A stretch of 64,000 bases of DNA, from contig JASANE010003410.1 in assembly GCA_030248225.1 (NCBI GenBank), positions 50,316-114,315 of the forward strand, given 5' to 3'. Source of the stretch: Trileptium ribeirensis (Eukaryota; Nematoda; Enoplea; Enoplida; Thoracostomopsidae). The notes below the pieces were generated by a model, which ran no database searches, was not told the origin of the DNA, and saw only the letters and a program-made list of their open reading frames with translations. This document shows, piece by piece, positions 25,420-33,205 of this stretch; position 1 is the first letter of the stretch, and each line of letters begins with the position of its first letter. The translations under genes and the position numbers were made by a program.

Positions 25420-25428
25420 CTGGTAAGT
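25420..25428 (+). promoter_or_regulatory. Strong 5' splice site just downstream of predicted start
   Basis: CTG|GTAAGTG matches the donor consensus and lies about 22 nt after the predicted start. It is conserved in the 3' LTR. Retroviruses use a leader donor to make spliced env mRNA; here splicing would also remove the hairpin array. The acceptor was not identified. Confidence 0.5.
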
Positions 25429-25486
25429 GTTCACTTTATTCTTACGACCAAGCGGTCGCCTCTATAACTTAAACAATTTTGCGAGC

Positions 25487-25849
25487 GAGCACGTTGGTGC
25501 TTCTATACAGCGTTGTTGACTGAGTTGCACGTATCTGAGAGCACGTTGGTGCTTCTATGCTTGAGAGCACATTAGTGCTTCATCTGTGGTTGAGTTAGAG
25601 AGCACGTCGGTGCTCCGATTGCGCGCGAGTTTTAGAGCACATTGGAGCTTCAGTTGAGTAGTCTTGAGAGCACATCAGTGCTTCTGTCCTTTACGATTGA
25701 GAGCACATCGGTGCTCCAGTTGCAAGCTTGTGAGAGTACGATGGTGCTTCAGTTGAGCGCTTATTGAGAGCACACTAGTGCTCTACCTCTGAACCTAGCC
25801 TCTGTGGAACTCAGTCCGCAGTGTTGTTGGGAGAACACGCTAGTGCTCC
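25487..25849 (+). repeat. Tandem array of ten 16-nt hairpins in the LTR leader
   Basis: Ten copies of GAGCAC-RYYR-GTGCTY start at 25487, 25539, 25565, 25600, 25635, 25668, 25701, 25734, 25768 and 25833, mostly 33-35 bases apart. Each folds as a 6-bp stem with a 4-nt loop (loops GTTG, ATTA, GTCG, ATTG, ATCA, ATCG, ACTA, GCTA). The outer pair alternates G:C and G:U. Spacers between copies vary. In this LTR copies 5, 8 and 10 carry stem changes that the 3' LTR lacks. It lies wholly in the predicted 5' leader of the RNA. Confidence 0.9.
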
Positions 25850-26283
25850 GATATTGCGTATACGTGTATTCAATCTAAGGCTAGGACTTGGATCTTACGA
25901 TCCCTCTTCTTAACTCAAACAATACTAATATACGTATACGGCTTGGCGAGCGAAAATTTACTGGTGCTTGTGAGTATTTGGTGGTTGTGTGTAATTTATA
26001 GTATATATTCATATTTCTAAGGATAGGCATTGGATCTTACGATCCCTCTTCGTATCTCAATCAATTCATATATACTTATATATTTATTCTGTTTGTAGTG
26101 TGTGTTGTGATTGTGTTGGTAACGTAGTAACGAGCGTTATCTCCAGTCCTGAGTGCTATTTCCGAGTTTGTGTCTATATCCACACTACCGATTGAGATTA
26201 TATTGGCCTTTCAGTACATTCATTTGCCTTTCCTTCTTCACATACACACGTTTTAATTAACGCCAAATCTAACATCGTTACCT

Positions 26284-26301
26284 TGGAGGTCCCACCGAGA
26301 T
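26284..26301 (+). other. Primer binding site, tRNA-Gln type
   Basis: TGGAGGTCCCACCGAGAT lies two bases after the 5' LTR. From memory of animal tRNA-Gln (5' end GGTCCCA/GGTTCCA, 3' end ATCTCGGTGGGACCT plus CCA), it is an exact 18-nt complement. Marks this as a tRNA-primed element of Ty3/gypsy or retrovirus type. Confidence 0.85.
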
Positions 26302-26484
26302 CCGATTCTTTATATTCGGGTTCAACGAATTCGGAAAGGATTCACAAGTATTCGTAACCATAAATACCTAGCACATAAATAAGCCGCTTATCAGCTTCGA
26401 ATTGCCCAAAATCTCTACAACTTAGAGCTAACAGACGACGAGCAAGATAGTTCTTTTTTTGAAACTGATCTGGAAAATCTGCAA

Positions 26485-26682
26485 ATGGATAGTTTAGTTA
26501 AAAACATCGGACAACTTGATCATGTCATTAAGGATCTAGCTACTAGATTGGATGATGACTTAAGGGATCTTTCTGGCGAAGTTGACGAGGGCTCTCAACG
26601 AGTTCGCCTGGGAAATGAGACAGACCTTTCCATCTCACGTTTCCGTGGAGACTTGACTGGCCAAGTCTTAACTCCTGGTTAG
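26485..26682 (+). pseudogene. gag: gag, N-terminal part
   Basis: Gag builds the particle of the element. This frame covers the matrix-like N-terminus: helical and acidic (LATRLDDDLRDLSGEVDEG), leading into a FRGDL block that in Ty3/gypsy gags opens the capsid. Coding-like sequence extends about 90 bases upstream of the first in-frame ATG. A -1 shift around 26655 moves the frame into the next piece, so the TAG at 26680 is secondary. Confidence 0.75.
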
Positions 26683-27263
26683 AAAATTTCAACCTTGTTT
26701 GTGATGCTAAAATAATTGATGACAATATGAAGCTTAGAATGCTCCCCGCATACTTGAGAGACAGAGCGAGGGATGCATATGAACGGGTCCCTGATGCATC
26801 AAAGAGAAACTTCAATGATCTGGTACTAGCTCTAAGAACGGCTTTACTAACTCCTGAGTGGTCAATGTTTCATGAAGCAGCACGTGAGCAGCGCCATCAA
26901 ATGAGTGGTGAGACAGTGACCGCATATCTTAAGGCGATTAAGAAAGCCTGCCGTAGCATATATCAGCATGAAAATGATGCTACCTTACAAAGGAAAATTA
27001 TATCCCGACTCTTTATTGGATTGCGATCACCGGAGATGAAGCAACAAGTATTCCGGGATATGCCAAACACACTTAGGGAAGCAGAAGACCTTGCCCAGAA
27101 ACTGGATATGCAATCCGTTCTTTGTGGAAATGTATCCTCACCAGTCGGATTGACCAGTGCTACTAATAATTTAGCACGGGATCAAACCTTACAAAAGGTA
27201 GCACAAGGAATGGAACTGCTAGCTAGGAACCAAAAGGATAGCAAATACTTTGCAGCGAGTTAG
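26655..27263 (+). pseudogene. gag: gag, capsid part
   Basis: About 200 codons of helical capsid typical of Ty3/gypsy-like gags: a MKLRMLPAYLRDRARDAYER block, then WSMFHEAAREQRHQMSGETV and ISRLFIGLRSPEMKQQV, followed by REAEDLAQKLD. The order (L.g.A...y, then f...rqq..e.v..Y, then f..GL......v) fits the family. The frame ends at TAG 27261 after a one-base shift near 27250 that puts the nucleocapsid in the next frame. Confidence 0.85.
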
Positions 27264-27564
27264 GAATAACCAACCAAGGAGAAACAACCGCACACCTACT
27301 GTTAGTACAAATCAAAGCCGGCCACCCGAGAATCGACCTCGTCCTAATAACTTTGAGCAAAATTTCTCACCTCGCGGACCACGCTGCTTCAATTGCGGCA
27401 GACTAGGCCACATGGCAATGAGTTGCTTGCTGAGAGGAAACCAAACTAGGTCAAATAATTTTAGTCTCCCCGAAATAGTGGTTTCTCACCTCGTAACAAT
27501 TTTTCACAAGATTTTAGAAAAACCCCGGTTAGTACAAACCTTAGACCAAATATTCCCAACGTAG
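27250..27564 (+). pseudogene. gag: gag, nucleocapsid with CCHC zinc knuckle
   Basis: Basic, Arg/Asn/Pro-rich lead (RVRNNQPRRNNRTPT) followed by CFNCGRLGHMAMSC, a perfect CX2CX4HX4C zinc knuckle used to bind genomic RNA. After about 27480 the frame loses sense and the continuation lies in the capsid frame, so a second, compensating indel is present. Removing both indels would put capsid, zinc knuckle and the following envelope-like ORF in one reading frame. Confidence 0.88.
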
Positions 27565-27569
27565 GACAT

Positions 27570-29381
27570 ATGGCTAATCCCCCCAATACTAGAAACGTCG
27601 TTGCCACGACAATGCTCCACCCCGTGCCTAAGGAAGGAGAGCAGAAAAATTCCACTGAAGTTCCATATAGAACTGAGTTACAAAAGCTTCGCAGGGAAGT
27701 GGATGCCCTTACCAGACAGAATTCTTTACTCGTTGAAAAGGCTTACCCACAATTAGTTGGTGCAACTGAGGTAAAATCTAAATCACATGACACAACTACT
27801 ATTAGTTTACAAACTGAACCGGCAAAAATAACTAAAGTGGCCAACGTGCCAAAGGCCAAACCAGGATATGACCTAACATATGTTCGTCCATTTTTGGTCT
27901 TACTTTCCTGGGTTACGCTGATGGAGCCAGCGCAATCCACAGTAGCTGAAGAATTAAACCGCTTACACCCTCACATTTTTCCTTCTTTTGGTGTAGGATT
28001 TGTTCCCGAAGGCTTAGTCATAAAAGCCGCAGAACCTATGCTTGTCCATACAAGACATGAACAGCATGAAGCCTGTAAAACTGCGGTAAGATATTCTGTC
28101 TACCCTAAGGACTGCAATTGTACAGGTCACCAATTTTTACATGAACAGACGCGGGAAGCCCTTAGTGAGCTGAGTGAAAACTTCCGCGATTCTGTTGACC
28201 CGGCATTTTATGAGGCCCTCTTACAGAGTATTTGCACCGACAAACCGTTTACATGTACCCTTGCTCATCCTAAACGACAAAAACGTTTTGTCGCGGTTGC
28301 CTTAGCGGGAGTTGCCTCCGTTGCAAGTATAGGTTTGGGAATAGCTAACAGCATTCAAATGTCCCATCTTAAGCCTAAACTCATAGCACTACAGAATTCG
28401 GTACGAGTATTTGGGGAACAAACTATCCGCAACGACGAAGCAATAGCACAACTGACCGTCAATCAGGAGCGAATATATGCCATCACACACGACATTGTCC
28501 GTTATATGGAACAAACATCTGTCGCCTTAGAATGCACACTCATGAAAACTGTAGCATGGACCCACTTTATGGCACAAACTAACTTTTTCTTAAACGATAT
28601 TAGGAATGTAGTCCGCGCCATGGTTTTGGCAGGTAATAGCGGAACTCCTTCGTCAGAAATCTTAACCGCTTCGCAAATAAAATTGTTAGTTCAGCGAGAG
28701 CCAACATTGCATGACACGATATATTTACATGATCCCAGTCTGTTCTATCATTCCGTTAAGGCATACCCAGTAATAATGGATATAATGAACACTAGATTCG
28801 GACTCATATTAGAGATCCCCCACATAAGAGTCAAAAATATTCTACCGCTTATGAGAGTTGTTAATGTAGGATTTAATAACATAGCCTCTAGCACAACTGT
28901 GAGATTGTCGCTTCCACAGTTCATTACATATGACACTGCACTAAATAAGGGTTATTTTTACGAAGTTAAATCGGATGGTTGCCACAAAACTCCAGGCATG
29001 TGGTACTGTAGCAGAGCGGCGCTGCCAACCAGTACCAGTGACAGATGTTTACATGATTTAAGAAATTCGTCAGTGAAAAATTCTTGCACATTTGATATCA
29101 AACAGTACTCACCAGAGACAATCATTGAAAGTACAAGAGTTGGTATTCTTGTCCGCACCTCAGAAAAATTTATCCATGTAACACGCATTCAACCAGATAG
29201 TAAAGTCACGAATGCCGATAAGCTACCTGTACCAAAACATGGTGTAATGTTTTTCGCTCATTCTAACTTTTCGATGATAATTGTAGGAGATCAAGTACTT
29301 ATGTCCAGTTTTCGCGCAGTACAAGATTTTGAAGTGTTTATGCAGATTATTGGAAACTTTCATTTAACTTCTCCGAAATAG
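27570..29381 (+). CDS. env: Envelope-like class I fusion glycoprotein (no membrane anchor in this frame)
   Basis: 603 codons without a stop. Residues 1-100 look like a gag-derived linker with a coiled coil (34-57). 106-122 is a hydrophobic signal-peptide-like segment, so the true envelope probably starts there. A surface-like subunit with CX1C (C182, C184) follows, then the furin site RQKR (236-239, 28275-28286) and a 23-residue Ala/Gly/Val-rich fusion-peptide-like stretch (240-262). A heptad-repeat helix (263-320) and a cysteine-rich region with NSS and NFS glycosylation sequons come next. This is the layout of retroviral, paramyxovirus-type and errantivirus fusion proteins; I cannot assign the family. 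The membrane anchor lies downstream in other frames after shifts near 29380 and 29515. Odd: it sits between gag and protease. Start uncertain. Confidence 0.8.
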   Translation: MANPPNTRNVVATTMLHPVPKEGEQKNSTEVPYRTELQKLRREVDALTRQNSLLVEKAYPQLVGATEVKSKSHDTTTISLQTEPAKITKVANVPKAKPGYDLTYVRPFLVLLSWVTLMEPAQSTVAEELNRLHPHIFPSFGVGFVPEGLVIKAAEPMLVHTRHEQHEACKTAVRYSVYPKDCNCTGHQFLHEQTREALSELSENFRDSVDPAFYEALLQSICTDKPFTCTLAHPKRQKRFVAVALAGVASVASIGLGIANSIQMSHLKPKLIALQNSVRVFGEQTIRNDEAIAQLTVNQERIYAITHDIVRYMEQTSVALECTLMKTVAWTHFMAQTNFFLNDIRNVVRAMVLAGNSGTPSSEILTASQIKLLVQREPTLHDTIYLHDPSLFYHSVKAYPVIMDIMNTRFGLILEIPHIRVKNILPLMRVVNVGFNNIASSTTVRLSLPQFITYDTALNKGYFYEVKSDGCHKTPGMWYCSRAALPTSTSDRCLHDLRNSSVKNSCTFDIKQYSPETIIESTRVGILVRTSEKFIHVTRIQPDSKVTNADKLPVPKHGVMFFAHSNFSMIIVGDQVLMSSFRAVQDFEVFMQIIGNFHLTSPK

Positions 29382-29478
29382 CGCCGCCTACTTGAAGTAA
29401 GTTAGAGGACGTGAAGTATCACACTTCGTTAACCGACCAACGTTTAAAACGGGAACTTATGTATTTTACACACGATGA

Positions 29479-30130
29479 CTACGATTTTCCTGTGGAAGTC
29501 ATGTATGGTGTGGCTGTGTAGTAATAGTAATAGTGTTAATGTGTGTATTATATGTGTTATGGAGAAAATGGCGTAAACTATTAACTTGCTTATGTAAAAG
29601 GAGAAGTTCTATTAACGCAAGAGAGATCGAAATAATAGAAACTCCAAGGGTACAACAAAAAGTTCAAACACACTACGGGGGTGCATATGCCCGTCCAGCC
29701 ACCATCTGCTGTGCTGTTCCACATCATCATTCACCTCCAAATTTAACAGCCACGGTTCCCGATGTTTCTGAGCTTCCCTTCTGTCGTGGCAGAGTATCCA
29801 ATACGACCAGTAAGCAACAAATAAACACACACGTGGCCGAAACCGTATTTACGGTGGGTAAAGCTGCGTCCCAAATTGTTGTCACTATAGAAGGTGAACC
29901 ATTCACCGGAATCTTAGATACCGGTAGTAATATAACCATAATTTCAAACGAAACTTTTGATAAGCTTGGGCTAATGTCCGATGGTCTGGTTCCGGTCCCT
30001 TGGACGTCAGCTCTAGGCATAACAGGACACAATTTGTAAATGAAGGGTGCTGTTAAGGCTGCTCAGATATCGGTCAACGTCTCTGGAATACTCACCAGAC
30101 AATTATTGTTGTGGGTGCAAACAAATCACA
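29479..30130 (+). pseudogene. Envelope membrane segment and tail fused to aspartic protease
   Basis: One frame runs without stop from 29479 to the TAA at 30039. It starts with a 15-residue hydrophobic membrane span (29518-29562) followed by basic RKWRK and a cysteine-containing tail, i.e. the anchor expected for the envelope above. About 100 residues later comes a retropepsin-type protease: ILDTGSNITIIS with the catalytic D-T-G at 29917-29925, then the flap/ITGHN region. The rest of the protease (to about 30130) continues in the same frame past the TAA. Retropepsins work as dimers and cut gag/pol. No RT follows; the 3' LTR begins about 120 bases later, so pol was deleted or never present. Confidence 0.8.
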
Positions 30131-30201
30131 TATCAGCGCCTTAGATAATACGAACAGTAGTCGTTACTAAATCTAATCTGTTGAAAGTTGCTCGCAGGTG
30201 C

Positions 30202-30247
30202 TCGCGTTTAGAAGTGAGGGTAGTGTCGCGTTTAGAAGTGAGGGTAG
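30202..30247 (+). other. Polypurine tract, tandemly duplicated
   Basis: The 24-base unit TCGCGTTTAGAAGTGAGGGT+AGTG occurs twice in a row (30202-30225 and 30226-30249), the second ending in the first two bases of the 3' LTR. The purine run AGAAGTGAGGG just before the LTR is the expected primer for plus-strand DNA synthesis. The duplication puts two candidate tracts side by side. Confidence 0.75.
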
Positions 30248-32940
30248 TGTAACGTTGAAAAATGGTTTGGTTGCTATCAATATTATTTTTTATTTCTGTA
30301 ACTACAGTTTTAGGGCAGTATTAATACTTTCGGAACGTAGTTCTATTCATGTACGAACTGAGATGATCGTGCGTGCACAAACACATGGAAAATACATGCA
30401 AAATATTCAGACTTCTATATTTATATCATCGAAAATTCTTGCGTTGACCAAACCATGTTCTTATCTCTGGAGGAAAATTTCATAAACACGCTCCTATGGA
30501 TTTTTTAATTATTGGTAAAGCTTTCGGTTGGGCAGTAAAAATAACAATTTTCATTGCAACCATGGAATCTTTATGTAAAGAATCATTTTGGACATGTTCC
30601 AAATAATGTTTTTAAGCTTAAGGGAGATAGTGGACTACGGCTAAACGTGGTTACTTAAAATTTTTTCATATTCTCGAACACAAGATGACTGTTGCTTGAT
30701 GTCTTCACAAAAATTGTCCCACGTAAAGGCCAGGTGTGTTCATATTATTGACATCCTGACATCCTTGTGTATGAAGAACAGTGCCTGAGAGTGCACGTTG
30801 ACGGCTGTGTGTGTAACTGCACATCCATTTTTTGCTGTTCAGAAATTGCAGCTTTCGTATAGAAATTGGCCATACTTACAGTACATTGTCGCTTGAAGCT
30901 ATGTAGTTAAAAACATATGACTTGTGATTTAGCATGCTTAGCTTACACCGACGCATGTATTTCATTAGAAACTAACACATCTGCTAAAAACAGATGTTCT
31001 TTTGGTACGTTCTTTAATGTTATGACTACAATAGCACAAGCCTGCGTTTAACAAAAGTTATTGGCATGCATTTTTCTGGCCTGTAATGCGGTATATTTTT
31101 TGGTCAAAATGTTATTGTGCTGATTCTTCTGGCAAACGACCCACCGATATTATATCGTATCTCATTTAGAACCCCTAAATTTTTGTATTGTCGGGTATAT
31201 TCTAGAGTATTTGTTTTTCGGTAGTAGATCTATTTTCCAAATATAGCTTTAAATGATTGAAGAAGGCATAAATGAAGCGAATCTAGATCGCTATATACAA
31301 AATACTTGTGCTCTTATGCCAGCCCGCGCCGAAATACTGATTTCGAACAAACTCTTGTGTCTATTGGATATTTGCTGTTATTTGACACTCACAATTTGAG
31401 ACAATAAAGAATTCAGTACTTTACACTTTTACCGGCACTGCTTTTGGTTATCTAACCTTAAATTTAGATATCCATTTGCATATTATTAGTAAATCTACAT
31501 TCGTAAGCTAAATTTTTTTGCTGTTAGAATGTATGATCGCCGTATGAAGAATGCTGTATAGTTTTGATATAACATTTTTGCTAATTTATTTATCTATACC
31601 GACAACCAATTCTAAATCATCCCGGTCCTATGTGGTATAAACTACCATGAATCGAGCTACAAAAATATATTTTGCGCCCCAATAGATAAAAATAGACCAC
31701 CACATGTTATCATAAACATCAAAAAAACTTTTTATTTTAATTTTAGCGGACTGGCCTGGTTCTTCTCGAATATTTTTTTGGTCTTAGAATAAATTTTATC
31801 TAAATGTCAACTAAATGATGCTTTAACGAATTAACAAGTTTAGCAAAAATCAAAACGTTGTGGCACCGCAAAATGTGGTAAACATAGAAAAATGTCCTGA
31901 ATTCCTGGTTAGACTTCTAAAAATAACTAGCATGTAGGTTGATACACTAAAGACAAGCTGTATTTTCTACCAAATTCTAAGAATAACACCCAGCAATCTG
32001 GGGTTTCCCAGGCAGCTTAGTAGGTATAAAAGATCAATTCAGGTAGTGATCGGGGCTCAGTCTCAAAGTGCCTATCTACTGGTAAGTGTTCACTTTATTC
32101 TTACGACCAAGCGGTCTCCTATATAACTTAAAAATTTTGCGAGCGAGCACGTTGGTGCTTCTATACAGCGTTTTTGACTGAGTTGCACGTATCTGAGAGC
32201 ACGTTGGTGCTTCTATGCTTGAGAGCATATTAGTGCTTCGTCTGTGGTTGAGTTAGAGAGCACGTCGGTGCTCCGATTGCACGTGAGTTTGAGAGCACAT
32301 TGGTGCTTCAGTTGAGTAGTCATGAGAGCACATCAGTGCTTCTGTCCTTTACGATTGAGAGCACATCGGTGCTCCAGTTGCAAGCTTGTGAGAGCACGTT
32401 GGTGCTTCAGTTGAGCGCATATTGAGAGCACACTAGTGCTCTACCTCTGAACCTAGCCTCTGTGGAACTCAGTCCGCAGTGTTGTTGCGAGAGCACGCTA
32501 GTGCTCCGATATTGCGTATACGTGTATTCAATCTAAGGCTAGGACTTGGATCTCACGATCCCTCTTCTTAACTCAAACAATACTAATATACGTATACGGC
32601 TTGGCGAGCGAAAATTTACTGGTGCTTGTGAGTGTTTGGTGGTTGTGTGTAATTTATAGTATATATTCATATTTCTAAGGATAGGCATTGGATCTTACGA
32701 TCCCTCTTCGTATCTCAATCAATTCATATATACTTATATATTTATTCTGTTTGTAGTGTGTGTTATGATTGTGTTGGTAACGTAGTAAAGAGCGTTATCT
32801 CCAGTCCTGAGTGCTATTTCCGAGTTTGTGTCTATACCCACACTACCGATTGAGATTATATTGGCCTTTCAGTACATTCATTTGCCTTTCCTTCTTCACA
32901 TACACACGTTTTAATTAACGCCAAATCTAACATCGTTACA
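30248..32940 (+). repeat. 3' LTR (2693 bp)
   Basis: Starts TGTAACG, ends CGTTACA. Same features as the 5' LTR: TATA box 32025-32032, donor, hairpin array. It has an additional ~57 bases at about 31449-31507 (AT-rich, beginning ATCTAACC) that the 5' LTR lacks. Poly(A) signal not identified with confidence. Confidence 0.95.
32145..32507 (+). repeat. Hairpin array, 3' LTR copy
   Basis: Same ten GAGCAC-RYYR-GTGCTY hairpins. Copies 5, 8 and 10 are intact here; copy 3 has GAGCATATTAGTGCTTC, turning a C:G pair into nothing worse than a T:G wobble. Confidence 0.9.
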
Positions 32941-33205
32941 TAAGTGTTGGCCATTGGACTGTGGCCAAGATTATCAGGATTTTTATAAATGTTGGCCATT
33001 AGAGTGTGAACAGGATTATTTGGGTCTTCGACTAAGTGTTGGCCATTGGACTGTGGCCAAGATTATTAGGATTTTTATAAATGTTGGCCATTGGAGTGTG
33101 GCCAAAATTATTGGGCTATCTATTAAATGTTGGCCATTAGAGTGTGGCCAGGATTATCGGGTTTTCAATAAAAGTTTGCCATTAGGCAGTGGTCAAGATT
33201 AATCC
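32941..33205 (+). repeat. Minisatellite, right part (45-47-bp unit)
   Basis: Six units beginning TGTTGGCCATT, e.g. at 32944, 32989, 33036, 33081, 33127. Each contains two copies of GGCC-type core (TTGGCCATT...GTGGCCA) and GATTAT. Some differ as GTGTGAACAGGATTAT. An 82-codon frame through it (32954-33202) is a by-product of the repeat. Confidence 0.92.

Larger units (their letters stand above)
23650..26282 (+). repeat. 5' LTR (2633 bp)
   Basis: Starts TGTAACG; ends CGTTACC against CGTTACA in the 3' LTR, giving the usual 7-bp inverted ends TGTAACG/CGTTACA. Unusually long. U3 runs to about 25399. R/U5 holds a TATA box, initiator, splice donor, ten small hairpins and two copies of TGGATCTTACGATCC (about 25889 and 26033), each itself a hairpin. 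Compared with the 3' LTR it lacks about 57 bases near 24850. Confidence 0.95.
23650..32940 (+). mobile_element. LTR retrotransposon/endogenous retrovirus-like element with gag, env-like and protease but no RT
   Basis: A complete 9291-bp insertion with both LTRs, primer site, coding region and polypurine tract. The 4-bp flanks TACG (23646-23649) and TAAG (32941-32944) form the target duplication with one mismatch. An uninterrupted sister unit of the host minisatellite at 33005-33055 reads TTCGACTAAGTGTTGG across the insertion point, confirming the call. LTRs differ at about 18 positions in the first 600 bases by eye, roughly 3%. Internal order is gag (26485-27564), envelope-like protein (27570-29381), then a membrane segment and aspartic protease (29479-30130). 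RT, RNase H and integrase are absent, so it must have been moved in trans or has lost them. Several frameshifts make this copy inactive. Confidence 0.95.

Noticed and set aside
25487..25849. CRISPR-like array of short regular repeats
   Set aside because: Repeats are 16-nt hairpins with related, not unique, spacers, inside an LTR of a eukaryotic element and duplicated in the other LTR.
32954..33202. 82-codon ORF with repeated WPLECGQDY-like units
   Set aside because: It is the translation of the 46-bp minisatellite; the same peptide appears shifted between units and has no start context.
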